The notes beneath the pieces were generated by a model. The model ran no database searches and had not been told where the DNA came from. It was given only the letters and a program-made list of their open reading frames with translations. Below are positions 19,852 through 32,328 of a stretch of DNA of 64,000 nt, piece by piece (the first letter of the stretch is position 1; each line of letters opens with the position of its first letter). This DNA is from Albula goreensis (lineage: Eukaryota > Chordata > Actinopteri > Albuliformes > Albulidae). Made by a program: the position numbers and the translations under genes. The stretch is taken from positions 1 through 64,000 of the forward strand of contig CM040764.1 in the NCBI GenBank assembly GCA_022829145.1, given 5' to 3'.

Positions 19852-20557
19852 GTTTGGAGTTTGGGTTTTCGGCTGGAGCTTGGCATGGGCCAAGGCCACA
19901 GCGTCAGGCCCGGCTCTGGGTGTGGAGCTAGGCCGGAGGCCCATGATTGGAAGATGGTGGAGAAAGACCCACCACCGGCGCCCAGTTTCACCTGGACTTT
20001 GGCTAACATTTCAGCTCCGCTGAACCGTCCGCTCTTGGAGGGGCATAACCCTCGTATTGTCCTCAAATTTGCTAACATCTTTTATACTTGGGGTCAATTT
20101 GACCCAAGCTATTTCAGCCTCCAGGCAATGATTATAATTAAAATTGCTACCCATTTTTATGTGTCAGGTACTTTACGTTTCTTAGTTTACCAGCTAAATA
20201 GCCCTTTAAATTAAATATTACCACCACCACCCCACAACCCCGGCAAACACCCAAAATACCTACTGTTGGAAAAATATGCAAATCACCATGAAATCTCTCA
20301 GTTTGACCTGAAATTGGAAAGAAAGACCTTTTTTTCTTGTTTTAATGCCAATCTCCTCACTGGAACCACGGTCTTCTTTGGGTGTAGTTGACTGCCAGAC
20401 ACACAAGGTGGCAGTCTATTCCTCAATAAAATGGTTGCCATTACCACTAAATATTGGCATCAAAGTTGAAGCTCATGCTAAAACTATCAAAGTTAGGAGG
20501 GCCTAAGTTGCTTCTCCTGGGGCAGGCCTTAGATAAGCTGGGGGAAGGCCTTAGATA
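19852..20557 (-). repeat. Reverse unit 4, partial: spacer S (type 1), piggyBac right end, GATA-motif module
   Basis: Read on the minus strand this is the start of a unit up to spacer S, cut by the gap. An extra TCCG sits in TTTCAGCTCCGCTGAACC (about 20010), where other copies have TTTCACGCTGAACC. Confidence 0.8.
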
Positions 20558-21033
20558 AGAAAAAGAATAAAAAGGCATCCGCTTTCTTCTGCGATTGTGG
20601 CTGGAGCTGTTCTTATTTTCTTTTTTTTTTTGTCCAACAATGCGGAGCCCAGGCTCACGTTTGGAGTTTGGGTTTTCGGCTGGAGCTTGGCATGGGCCAA
20701 GGCCACAGCGTCAGGCACGGCTCTAGGTGTGGAGCTAGGCCGGAGGCCATGATTGGAAGATGGTGGAGAAAGATCCACCACCGGCTCCCAGTTTCACCTG
20801 GACTTGGCTCACATTTCACGCTGGAGCTCTGTCTGAGCCGCCCGCTCTTGGTGGGGGCTTAACCCTCGTATTGTCCTTAAATTTGCTAACATCTTTTATC
20901 CTTGGGGTCAATTTGACCCAAGCTATTTCAACCTCCAGGCAATGACTATAGTAAAAATTGTGACCCATTTTCATGTGTCAGGTACTTCACGTTTCTTAGT
21001 TTACCAGGTAAATAGCCCTTTAAATTAAATGTT
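20558..21033 (-). repeat. piggyBac right end + spacer S with 5S deleted, end of unit 5
   Basis: Minus-strand equivalent of 8280-8761, with the same 5S-deleting join. ATTGTGGCTGGAGC near 20596 replaces ATTGTGACGCTGGAGC. Confidence 0.7.
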
Positions 21034-21656
21034 CTAAAATTCCGTCCAAGATGAGCTGGCAGTAATCCTCCTTCTCCAAAGTTAACTCAAATCCGTTGTT
21101 GGGCTGGCTTCTTACCCCGATCAGTTTCCCTCTGCCCAGCTTGGCATCAACCATCGTTATCACGTCCATTGCAGTTATCCCCTGTAAATCATTCAATTGC
21201 AGAATAAGCGGGCGTCTTCGGGAAAAATCTCTCTGAAATCTAGCTCCCTGCCGTTATTTCTCCGCTAGCCTTTGTCTCCCCAACTTCAGCATCCCATGTC
21301 ATATCTACTTTTGTTGTCCAAAACGCTCGAGCCAACACCATTAACCAAACCCCAGCTTCTTCTCTTTGTTCAGCAGTAAGCTGGCGAGAGAATTCCTCTC
21401 CAGCCGTCAATTCCAACCCAGCCCCGCAGTCCTTCTCAGCGTCATCAATCCGTTCGCCATTCAAAACTCTTTTCCTTGAATACATGCCATGTTCAAAAAC
21501 CACATTAACAGCTGTATTACTACAACTTTCACCATGATCCAAAACTGGAAGTCGATGTTCAGACAGTCGATCAGAAAACCCAGAACTCGCCATTTGTTTC
21601 AGTATCCATATCTATTTGTCGAATTGCGGTCCTGAGTCATTCATGTTGAAATCCAT
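21034..21656 (-). pseudogene. Truncated zinc-knuckle pseudogene, module c of unit 5
   Basis: Start codon complement at 21654-21656, TAG complement at 21034. Frame changes at GCGGGCGTCTTCGGG (about 21209) and in the QREEAG region (about 21350). Its leader is 21657-22100 with CRE palindrome at 21865-21876. Confidence 0.7.
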
Positions 21657-22100
21657 TCCCGTTAATTAAAAAACGCACGAAAAATCTACCCCTTGGCAGA
21701 TAAACTGCTCAGGGGGAGGAAAAAAACAAAAACAAAAAAAAAAAAAAAACAAAAACAAAAGAAGCACTACAAAGTAACAGACTACTACAATAAACAATGA
21801 AAAGATAACAGAAACAAACACTGTAGGAGCCTCTCTCCCACCTCTGCAGCCACAGCCTCACACCTGTGACGTCACAATCGGGCCCGTTCAGCGTGGTGTG
21901 GCCGTGGCGCTGCCCTCTCAATCGGTCGCCTCATGGTTGTCATCCGCTTTCTACTGCTATTGTGACGCCGGGGCGATTTTATATTATTTCTAAGTAATTT
22001 TTTTTTTTTTTTTTTTTTTTTTTGTCATTTCTATCGTTTGGAAAGAAAAACAATATCTTTTATCAAGAAAACATGCATTATGTTCGGGCTCTCAAGTATA

Positions 22101-23133
22101 TCATTTTCGATTGATGGTGTTACAGCGCTGCTGCTTGACACTCCTTCGCGTGATGCCCCTTTTCCAAGCACTCACGGCAGACAGACTGCGGGCAAACTCG
22201 AATCACATGAACCGGGCTCATGCACAAGCGGCAGATCTTCACCTGCCTGTCATGCATGACCCGAAAATACAGTGGTCCATCTCCCGTATCAAAACGCACG
22301 CTGTGTGGCGGCGAAGCAATCTCTTGCGGGAATTTGGCGCTGAGAAACTGGGTGCCATCCGCCACTGCGGTGCCCAGGTAAAAAAAAAAAAGCCTGCGGA
22401 GAGGTAGAATCGGAGTCACACTCCACCTTTCCAACTTGTCCAAAATCACAGAGTCCTCTGTGTTTCGGCAGGTTCAAAAGGAGAGCATAACCTCCGTAGC
22501 ACACAGTCTGCGCACCTCACAAACATGACCCTTCACTTGCACTCCTTCTCCAAAGTTAACTCAAATCCGTTGTTGGGCGGCTTCTTAACCCGATCAGTTT
22601 CCCTCTGCCCAGCTTGGCATCAACCATCGTTATCACGTCCATTGCAGTTATCCCCTGTAAATCATTCAATTGCAGAATAAGCGGAGCGTCTTCGGAAAAA
22701 TCTCTCTGAAATCTAGCTCCCTGCCGTTATTTCTCCGCTAGCCTTTGTCTCCCCCAACTTCAGCATCCGCATGTCATATCTACTTTTGTTGTCCAAAACG
22801 CTCGAGCCAACACCATTAACCAAACCCCCAGCTTCTTCTCTTTGTTCAGCAGTAAGCTGGCGAGAGAATTCCTCTCCAGCCGTCAATTCCAACCCAGCCC
22901 CGCAGTCCTTCTCAGCGTCATCAATCCGTTCGCCATTCAAAACTCTTTTCCTTGAATACATGCCATGTTCAAAAACCACATTAACAGCTGTATTACTACA
23001 ACTTTCACCATGATCCAAAACTGGAAGTCGATGTTCAGACAGTCGATCAGAAAACCCAGAACTCGCCATTTGTTTCAGTATCCATATCTATTTGTCGAAT
23101 TGCCGGTCCTGAGTCATTCATGTTGAAATCCAT
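22101..23133 (-). pseudogene. Zinc-knuckle pseudogene, module b of unit 5
   Basis: Both CX2CX4HX4C knuckles are readable near 22140-22235. The coding T tract is 12 long (about 22380). The final codons lie in the piggyBac fragment. Leader 23134-23577, CRE palindrome 23340-23351; its TTAATT is followed by a long A run that replaces the ACGCACG seen elsewhere. Confidence 0.7.
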
Positions 23134-23577
23134 TCCCGTTAATTAAAAAAAAAAAAAAAAATCTACCCCTTGGCAGATAAACTGCTCAGGGGAGGAAAAA
23201 AACAAAAACAAAAAAAAAAAAAAACAAAAACAAAAGAAGCACTACAAGAGTAACAGACTACTACCATAAACAATGAAAAGATAACGAAACAAACACTGTG
23301 GGAGCCTCTCTCCCACCTCTGCAGCCACAGCCTCACACCTGTGACGTCACAATCGGGCCCGTTCAGCGTGGTGTGGCCGTGGCGAAAGCTGCCCTCTCAA
23401 TCGGTCGCCTCATGGTTGTCATCCGCTTTCTACTGCTATTGTGACGCCGGAGCGATTTTATATTATTTCTAAGTACATTTTTTTTTTTTTTTTTTTTTGT
23501 CATGTATATTATTTGGAAGAAAAACAATATCTTTTATCAAAAGAGAAACATGCATTATGTTCGGGCTCTCAAGTATA

Positions 23578-24614
23578 TCATTTTCGATTGATGGTGTTAC
23601 AGTGCGCTGCTTGACACTCCTTCGCGTGATGCCCCTTTTCCAAGCACTCACGGCAGACAGACTGCGGGCAAACTCGAATCACATGAACCGGGCTCATGCA
23701 CAAGCGGCAGATCTTCACCTGCCTGTCATGCATGACCGAAAATACAGTGGTCCATCTCCCGTATCAAAGCGCACGCTGTGTGGCTACGAAGCAATCTCTT
23801 GCGGGAATTTGACGCTGAGAAACTGGGTGCCATCCGCCACTGCGGTGCCCAGGTAAAAAAAAAAGCCTGCGGAGAGGTAGAATCGGAGTCACACTCCACC
23901 TTTCCAACTTGTCCAAAATCACAGAGTCCTCTATGTATTTCGGCAGGTTCAAAAGGGAGAGCATAACCTCCGTAGCACACGGTCTGCGCACCTCACAAAC
24001 ATGACCCTTCACTTGCACTCCTTCTCCAAAGTTAACTCAAATGTATTGCTGGGCGGCTTCTTACCCCGATCAGTTTCCCTCTGCCCAGCTTGGCATCAAC
24101 CATCGTTATCACGTCCATTGCAGTTATCCCCTGTAAATCATTCAATTGCAGAATAAGCGGAGCGTCTTCGGAAAAATCTCTCTGAAATCTAGCTCCCTGC
24201 CGTTATTTCTCCGCTAGCCTTTGTCTCCCCCAACTTCAGCATCCATGTCATATCTACTTTTGTTGTCCAAAACGCTCGAGCCAACACCATTAACCAAACC
24301 CCCCAGCTTCTTCTCTTTGTTCAGCAGTAAGCTGGCGAGAGAATTCCTCTCCAGCCGTCAATTCCAACCCAGCCCCGCAGTCTTCTTCTCAGCGTCATCA
24401 ATCCGTTCGCCATTCAAAACTCTTTTCCTTGAATACATGCCATGTTCAAAAACCACATTAACACCTGTATTACTACAACTTTCACCATGATCCAAAACTC
24501 GAAGTCCATGTTCAGACTATCGATCAGAAAACCCAGAACTCGCCGTTTGTTTCAAATCCGTATCCATAGCTATTTGTCCAATTGCGGTACTGAGTCATTC
24601 ATGTAGAAATCCAT
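23578..24614 (-). pseudogene. Zinc-knuckle pseudogene, module a of unit 5
   Basis: Type a, with the early TAG (complement CTATCGATC near 24518). T tract of 10 near 23856. A base lost from ATGACCCGAAAA near 23733 shifts the frame just before the knuckles. Leader 24615-25045, CRE palindrome 24828-24839. Confidence 0.7.
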
Positions 24615-25045
24615 TCCCGTTAATTATAAAACGCACGAAAAATCTACCCCTTGGCAGATAAACTGCTCAGGGGGAGGAAGAAAAGCAAAAAAAAAAAAAA
24701 AAAAAAAAAAACAAAAACAAAAGAAGCACTACAAAAGTAACAGGCTTGTACAATAAACAATGAAAAGATAAACAGAAACAAACACTGTGGAGCCTCTCTC
24801 CCACCTCTGCAGCCACAATCTCACACCTGTGACGTCACAATCGGGCCCGTTCAGCGTGGTGTGGCCGTGGCGAAAGCTGCCCTCTCAATCGGTCGCCTCA
24901 TGGTTGTCATCCGCTTTCTACTGCTATTGTGGCGCTTTTGTGCGTGTTTTTTTTTTTCCGTCCGACAATGCGGAGCCCAGGCTCACCTTTGGAGTTTGGG
25001 TTTTCTGCTGAAGCTTGGCATGGGCCGACCGCTCTTGGTGGGGGC

Positions 25046-25588
25046 TTAACCCTTGTATTGTCCTCTAATTTGCTAACATCTTTTATCCTTGGGGTCAGTT
25101 TGACCCAAGCTATTTCAGCCTCCAGGCAATGATTGTAATTAAAATTGCCACCCATTCTTATGTGTCAGGTACCTTACGTTTCTTAGTTTACCAGCTAAAT
25201 AGCCCTTTAAATTAAATATTACCACCACCACCCCCAAACCCCGGCAAACACCCAAAATACCTACTGTTGGAGAAATATGCAAATCACCATAGAATCTCTC
25301 AGTTTGACCTTAAATTGGAAAGAAAGACCTTTCTTTCTTGTTTTAGTAGCTTTATATTATTTCTAAGTACACATCTTATGTCATTTATATCATTTGGAAA
25401 GAAAAACAATATCTTTTATCACAGACAGAACAATGTATTATGTTCGGGCTCTCAAGTATATCATTTTCGATTGATGGTGTTAAGAAGAGCTCAAATGCAG
25501 ATTTTATGTCTTGGCCATGGCTGACAGTGTATCTGCTGGGGCCTGGAACCATCTTGATGACATTAGCAGCATTAAGCCTTACCTCCAT
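25046..25588 (-). mobile_element. piggyBac remnant with intact 67-codon piece, unit 5
   Basis: The 67-codon frame lies at 25385-25588 on the minus strand, and the right-end TTAA at 25046-25049. Confidence 0.75.
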
Positions 25589-26376
25589 TTTACCGTGGGG
25601 CTCCCAAACTTAAGCCTCTCTCCCAATACCTCGTTCTCAGCCCTTGGCTCCAGAACCCATGAGCAACTGGTCACCCAGACAGGACCGGGAGAGCACCGGT
25701 CACCCAAGCGGGGGCAAAGACAACTGCTCATACGGACGGTTGGTGAAGTGTAATTTGTGGGATCAGACCTATCTTTCAACTGACACAGCGTTGACAGACA
25801 TACTTACAGCCTTGCGCATTTTCATACTGACAAAATGTAAGCGTAGATATAATAATGCAGACAAAACCTGGATGCAGTAGCCTGGAAGAGGTCGGTCTAC
25901 TTTAGGTGTAGTTCACTGCCAGACACACAAGGTGGCAGTCTATTCCTCAATAAAATGGTTGCCATTACCACTAAATATTTGCGTCAAAGTTTAAGCTCAT
26001 GCTAAAAATAAGAAAGTTAGGAGGGCCTAAGTTGCTTCTCCTGGGGCAGGCCTTAGATAAGCTGGGGAAGGCCTTAGATAAGAAAAAGAATAAAAAGGAA
26101 GAGCGTAAGCGAAGTCCTCAGAGTGACTGTTGGAGTGCCAAAGTGGTCTCTTTTACCTCTGTGCGGACCAGCCCGGCTGGTGTGGCGTATCGTGCTCAGA
26201 TAATACACAATAAACCTTTTTGCATCGGGCTTGGTGGATTTTGATTTCGTTCAGGTACTGAAGCACCGAAGGCTTGAGGATATTAAAAAAAAAAGTGTGA
26301 CGAGGGCCCCCAGCCATTGGGCCCAGGTTGGAGCCATTTCTACCACTCGATTGTGGGGGTAGGAAAAAACAAAAAT
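25589..26376 (-). repeat. 5S 3' flank, LTR-like segment and GATA-motif module, unit 5
   Basis: Here the LTR-like strand reads forward: AATAAACC near 26210, then TTTTTGCATCGGGCTTGG, A run at 26285, and the AAAAAACAAAAAT that is the 5S terminator in complement. GAACCCATGAGC near 25654 replaces the GAACCGCGAGC of other copies. No gene. Confidence 0.55.
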
Positions 26377-26493
26377 GCTTACAGCACCTGGTATTCCCAG
26401 GCGGTCACCCATCCAAGTACTAACCAGGCCCGACGCTGCTTGGCTTCCGAGATCAGACGAGATCGGGCGTGTTCAGCGTGGTGTGGCCGTAGC
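26377..26493 (-). rRNA. 5S ribosomal RNA gene, copy 3 (one base short)
   Basis: 117 bp; matches the other copies but lacks one A/T pair near the 5' end (GGCCGTAGC in place of GGCCGTAAGC), in terminal helix I. Internal control elements and G18/C60 are intact. Terminator runs in complement at 26364-26369 and 26371-26375. The missing base may be a sequencing error. Confidence 0.88.
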
Positions 26494-26809
26494 GAAGGCT
26501 GCCCTCTCAAGCGGTTGCCTCATGGTTGTCGTCCGCTTTCTTCTGCGATTGTGCCGCCGGGCGTTTTTATTATTTTTTTTCGTCCAACAATGCGGAGCCC
26601 AGGCTCACGTTTGGAGTTTGGGTTTTCGGCTGGAGCTTGGCATGGGCCAAGGCCACAGCGTCAGGCCCGGCTCTAGGTGTGGAGCTAGGCCGGAGGCCAT
26701 GATTTGAAGGTGGTGGAGAAAGATCCACCACCGGCTCCCAGTTTCACCTGGACTGTGGCTCACATTTCACGCTGAAGCTTGGCATGGTCCGCCCGCTCTT
26801 GGTGGGGGC
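26494..26809 (-). repeat. Spacer S (type 2) and 5S upstream region, unit 5
   Basis: As 2508-2822. GCCGGGCGTTTT near 26562 lacks bases present elsewhere (GCCGGAGCGTTTT). Confidence 0.7.
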
Positions 26810-28482
26810 TTAACCCTCGCATAGTCCTCAGATTTGCTAACATCTTTTATACTTGGGGTCAATTTGACCCAAGCTATTTCAACCTCCAGGCAATGATTAT
26901 AATTAAAATTGCTACCCATTTTTATGTGCCAGGTACTTTACGTTTCTCAGTTTACTACCTAAATAGCCCTTTACATTAAATATTACCACCACCACCCCCC
27001 AACACCGGCAAACACCCAAAATACCTACTGTTGGAGAAATATGCAAATCACCATAAAATCTCTCAGTTTGACCTGAACTTGGAAAGAAGGACCTTTTTTC
27101 TTGTTTGAATGGCTTTATATTATTTCTAAGTACAATTTTTTTTTTTTTTTGTCATTTATATCATTTGAAAAGAAAAACAATATCTTTTACTAAAAGAGAA
27201 ACATGTATTATGTTCCTTCTCTGGTGTTAAGAAGAGCTCAAATGCTGATTTTATGTCTTAGACATGGCTGACAGTGTATCTGCTGGGGCCTGGAACCATT
27301 TTGATGACATTAGCAGCATTAAGTCTAACCTGTCATTCAGGTGGGGAGAGGACCATATTAACTTTCCATTTTTGTTAGGTAACTTGTCTGCTGGTGGTTG
27401 AGAGACAATGAGAGGGTCAATACTAAGGCTCTCATTCTCATCAGAGGAGGATGTCTCATAATCAGGGTCCACCTCAACACTATCCTCTCTCTCTGACACA
27501 TTCTCCTCTGTCACTTTCACTGTCAAAGAGCTGTGACAAAACTGCATTGGCACAAAACCTTTGCTTAGAGGTCATTTTCAATTGAAAGAGAACATAAAGC
27601 AAGAGCACACAGCGCACCAAGAGAAATGGTTTTGAAGGCTGCGGTGCAAGCTTTCATGTGTTTGCTCCTCCCCTTTGTTGTGTGAACTGCCAATCTCCTC
27701 ACTGGAACCACATTTCCACACAAAAACATTGCAGGAAATATCAGCGTTCTTGTGGGAATTATATTTCCCCATCCCCCATTTCATGTGAACTATCAGTGGT
27801 TCTCACACTACCACAGGTATGGTTACGATAGGTTAGGGCCAGGGGCATCACCAGACCCGATCTCACGGGGGCACATGCTCCAGCAACAATCTGTGGTGCC
27901 CCGGTAAATGCTTGTGAAAAATAGCATAGCTCCCAAGGGAGGGTTGGCCCCTGGTCAGCCTAATCAACTGTAAGTCGCTTTGAATAAAAGTTTCAGCTAA
28001 ATGACTGGAAAGTAATGTAACACAACTAGCCCATTGTAGTTGCTGACGAATTCCCCCATGAGGATGTGAGCACTAGGAGTTGGCGCCCCAGTAGTGCCTC
28101 AAATCTTGCAACACCCCCTCTGCTTTAGGTCCCTAAAGCAGAGGGAAAATTTTGGAGATTATAAAATTGCATGTTAGTGGCTTCAATATCATCCAAAACA
28201 GCCAAATGAAACGTGTGAAAGATGTTGATATTTCTTATGTTTTTATACCGCCAGAACAGCCTGGGGTCAAATTGACCCCAGGGGACACCGATGTGTACAA
28301 AATGTGTACAGGACATTGAAAACAAATCATCGTGTTCATCATGTTTACGTTCACCCAGTTGTCCCCATGAAATGAGGAAAAGTCATGAAATATGAGGCAA
28401 CAAAACAAACGTCAATAATCCAGTTGGAAACGTGAAACATTGAATGGGGTCACATGGACCCCAAAGACAATAGGAGGGTTAA
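26810..28482 (-). mobile_element. piggyBac-like element P4
   Basis: TTAA at 26810-26813 (right end) and 28479-28482 (left end). Same frameshifted transposase N-terminus; the second frame carries I where P1 has V (DPLIVSQ). One base lost near 27348 (GGGGAGAGGACC) extends that frame past the usual PPE-stop to about 27251. Confidence 0.8.
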
Positions 28483-29303
28483 ACTCCTGCTTAAGCCTGA
28501 CCTCCATTTTACTGAGGACTCCCAACCTTAAGCCTCTCTCCCGATACCTCGTTCTCAGCCCTTGGCTCCAGAACCGCGGGCAGCTGCTCACCCAGACAGG
28601 ACCGGAGTTTGGAGTTTGGGTTTCGGCTGGAGCTTGGCATGGGCCAAGGCCACAGCGTCAGGCCCGGCTCTGGGTGTGGAGCTAGGCCGGAGGCCATGAT
28701 TGGAAGATGGTGGAGAAAGACCCACCACCGGCGCCCAGTTTCACCTGGACTTTGGCTAACATTTCACGCTGAACCGTCCGCTCTTGGAGGGGCATAACCC
28801 TCGTATTGTCCTCAAATTTGCTAACATCTTTTATACTTGGGGTCAATTTGACCCAAGCTATTTCAGCCTCCAGGCAATGATTATAATTAAAATTGCTACC
28901 CATTTTTATGTGTCAGGTACTTTACGTTTCTTAGTTTACCAGCTAAATAGCCCTTTAAATTAAATATTACCACCACCACCCCACAACCCCGGCAAACACC
29001 CAAAATACCTACTGTTGGAAAAATATGCAAATCACCATGAAATCTCTCAGTTTGACCTGAAATTGGAAAGAAAGACCTTTTTTCTTGTTTTAATGCCAAT
29101 CTCCTCACTGGAACCACGGTCTTCTTTGGGTGTAGTTGACTGCCAGACACACAAGGTGGCAGTCTATTCCTCAATAAAATGGTTGCCATTACCACTAAAT
29201 ATTGGCATCAAGTTGAAGCTCATGCTAAAACTATCAAAGTTAGGAGGGCCTAAGTTGCTTCTCCTGGGGCAGGCCTTAGATAAGCTGGGGAAGGCCTTAG
29301 ATA
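28483..29303 (-). repeat. GATA-motif module + piggyBac right end + spacer S (type 1), unit 5
   Basis: As 1-828. Small losses at GGGTTTCGGC (about 28620) and GAGGCCATG (about 28690). Confidence 0.75.
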
Positions 29304-29779
29304 AGAAAAAGAATAAAAAGGCATCCGCTTTCTTCTGCGATTGTGACGCTGGAGCTGTTCTTATTTTTTTTTTTTTGTCCAACAATGCGGAGCCCAGGCT
29401 CACGTTTGGAGTTTGGGTTTTCGGCTGGAGCTTGGCATGGGCCAAGGCCACAGCGTCAGGCACGGCTCTAGGTGTGGAGCTAGGCCGGAGGCCATGATTG
29501 GAAGATGGTGGAGAAAGATCCACCACCGGCTCCCAGTTTCACCTGGACTTCGGCTCACATTTCACGCTGGAGCTCCGTCTGAGCCGCCCGCTCTTGGTGG
29601 GGGCTTAACCCTCGTATTGTCCTTACATTTGCTAACATCTTTTAACCTTGGGGTCAATTTGACCCAAGCTATTTCAACCTCCATGCAATGACTATAGTAA
29701 AAATTGTGACCCATTTTCATGTGTCAGGTACTTCACGTTTCTTAGTTTACCAGCTAAATAGCCCTTTAAATTAAATGTT
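29304..29779 (-). repeat. piggyBac right end + spacer S with 5S deleted, end of unit 6
   Basis: As 8280-8761 in reverse. Private changes TTAACCTTGGGG (about 29643) and CCTCCATGCAATG (about 29681). Confidence 0.7.
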
Positions 29780-30405
29780 CTAAAATTCCGTCCAAGATGA
29801 GCTGGCAGTAATCCTCCTTCTCCAAAGTTAACTCAAATCCGTTGTTGGGCTGGCTTCTTTCCCCGATCAGTTTCCCTCTGCCCAGCTTGGCATCAACCAT
29901 CGTTATCACGTCCATTGCAGTTATCCCCTGTAAATCATTCAATTGCAGAATAAGCGGAGCGTCTTCGGAATAATCGCTCTGAAATCTAGCTCCCTGCCGT
30001 TATTTCTCCGCTAACCTTTGTCTCCCCAACTTCAGCATCCGCATGTCATATCTACTTTTGTTGTCCAAAACGCTCGAGCCAACACCATTAACCAAACCCC
30101 CAGCTTCTTCTCTTTGTTCAGCAGTAAGCTGGCGAGAGAATTCCTCTCCAGCCGTCAATTCCAACCCATCCCCGCAGTCCTTCTCAGCGTCATCAATCCG
30201 TTCGCCATTCAAAACTCTTTTCCTTGAATACATGCCATGTTCAAAAACCACATTAACAGCTGTATTACTACAACTTTCACCATGATCCAAAACTGGAAGT
30301 CGATGTTCAGACAGTCGATCAGAAAACCCAGAACTCGCCATTTGTTTCAGTATCCATATCTATTTGTCGAATTGCCGGTCCTGAGTCATTCATGTTGAAA
30401 TCCAT
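29780..30405 (-). pseudogene. Truncated zinc-knuckle pseudogene, module c of unit 6
   Basis: Ends at TAG complement 29780-29782. Private changes include GGAATAATCGCTCTG near 29966 and CCCATCCCC (G to D) near 30166. Leader 30406-30852 with CRE palindrome 30617-30628 and a 30-plus-base T run just after the piggyBac fragment. Confidence 0.7.
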
Positions 30406-30747
30406 TCCCGTTAATTAAAAAACGCACGAAAAATCTACCCCTTGGCAGATAAACTGCTCAGGGAGGAAGAAAAACAAAAACAAAAAAAAAAAAAAAAAAA
30501 CAAAAACAAAAGAAGCACTACAAGAGTAACAGACTACTACCATAAACAATGAAAAGATAACCGAAACAAACACTGTGGGAGCCTCTCTCCCACCTCTGCA
30601 GCCACAGCCTCACACCTGTGACGTCACAATCGGGCCCGTTCAGCGTGGTGTGGCCGTGGAAAGCTGCCCTCTCAATCGGTCGCCTCATGGTTGTCATCCG
30701 CTTTCTACTGCTATTGTGACGCCGGAGCGATTTTATATTATTTCTAA

Positions 30748-30784
<37 letters not shown>

Positions 30785-30852
30785 TTTGGAAAGAAAAACA
30801 ATATCTTTTATCAAAGAGAGAAACATGCATTATGTTCGGGCTCTCAAGTATA

Positions 30853-31887
30853 TCATTTTCGATTGATGGTGTTACAGCGCGCTGCTTGACACTCCTTCGC
30901 GTGATGCCCCTTTTCCAAGCACTCACGGCAGACAGACTGCGGGCAAACTCGAATCACATGAACCGGGCTCATGCACAAGCGGCAGATCTTCACCTGCCTG
31001 TCATGCATGACCGAAAATACAGTGGTCCATCTCCCGTATCAAAACGCACGCTGTGTGTGGCGAAGCAATCTCTTGCGGGAATTTGACGCTGAGAAACTGG
31101 GTGCCATCCGCCACTGCGGTGCCCAGTAAAAAAAAAAAAAAAAAGCCTGCGGGAGGGTAGAATCGGAGTCACACTCCACCTTTCCAACTTGTCCAAAATC
31201 ACAGAGTCCTCTATGTATTTCGGCAGGTTCAAAAGGAGAGCATAACCTCCGTAGCACACAGTCTGCGCACCTCACAAACATGACCCTTCACTTGCACTCC
31301 TTCTCCAAAGTTAACTCAAATCCGTTCTTGGGCGGCTTCTTAACCCGATCAGTTTCCCTCTGCCCAGCTTGGCATCAACCATCGTTATCACGTCCATTGC
31401 AGTTATCCCCTGTAAATCATTCAATTGCAGAATAAGCGGAGCGTCTTCGGAAAAATCTCTCTGAAATCTAGCTCCCTGCCGTTATTTCTCCGCTAGCCTT
31501 TGTCTCCCCAACTTCAGCATCCGCATGTCATATCTACTTTTGTTGTCCAAAACGCTCGAGCCAACACCATTAACCAAACCCCCAGCTTCTTCTCTTTGTT
31601 CAGCAGTAAGCTGGCGAGAGAATTCCTCTCCAGCCGTCAATTCCAACCCAGCCCCGCAGTCCTTCTCAGCGTCATCAATCCGTTCGCCATTCAAAACTCT
31701 TTTCCTTGAATACATGCCATGTTCAAAAACCACATTAACAGCTGTATTACTACAACTTTCACCATGATCCAAAACTGGAAGTCGATGTTCAGACAGTCGA
31801 TCAGAAAACCCAGAACTCGCCATTTGTTTCAGTATCCATATCTATTTGTCGAATTGCCGGTCCTGAGTCATTCATGTTGAAATCCAT
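30853..31887 (-). pseudogene. Zinc-knuckle pseudogene, module b of unit 6
   Basis: Coding T tract of 17 (about 31128-31144), with CCCAGT in place of CCCAGGT beside it. Frame breaks near 31012 and 31060. Leader 31888-32328, CRE palindrome 32098-32109. Confidence 0.7.
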
Positions 31888-32328
31888 TCCCGTTAATTAA
31901 AAAACGCACGAAAAATCTACCCCTTGGCAGATAAACTGCTCAGGGGAGAAAAAAACAAAAAAAAAAAAAAAAAAAAAACAAAAACAAAAAAAGAAGCACT
32001 ACAAGAGTAACAGACTACTACCATAAACAATGAAAAGATAACCGAAACAAACACTGTGGGAGCCTCTCTCCCACCTCTGCAGCCACAGCCTCACACCTGT
32101 GACGTCACAATCGGGCCCGTTCAGCGTGGTGTGGCCGTGGCGGCGCTGCCCTCTCAATCGGTCGCCTCATGGTTGTCATCCGCTTTCTACTGCTATTGTG
32201 ACGCCGGAGCGATTTTATATTATTTCTAAGTACATTTTTTTTTTTTTGTCATGTATATTATTTGGAAAGAAAAACAATATCTTTTATCAAAAAGAGAAAC
32301 ATGCATTATGTTCGGGCTCTCAAGTATA

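Larger units (their letters stand above)
20558..29303 (-). repeat. Macrosatellite unit 5 (complete, reverse, ~8.75 kb)
   Basis: All parts of the reference unit are present in mirror order, with three zinc-knuckle modules and one 5S gene. Confidence 0.9.

Noticed and set aside
19238..20078. Open frames of about 260 codons crossing the first gap
   Set aside because: They consist mostly of unknown residues from N bases and join contigs of unrelated orientation.
19000..21000. A giant natural palindrome (inverted duplication)
   Set aside because: The turning point lies at a placeholder gap, so no sequence shows the join.
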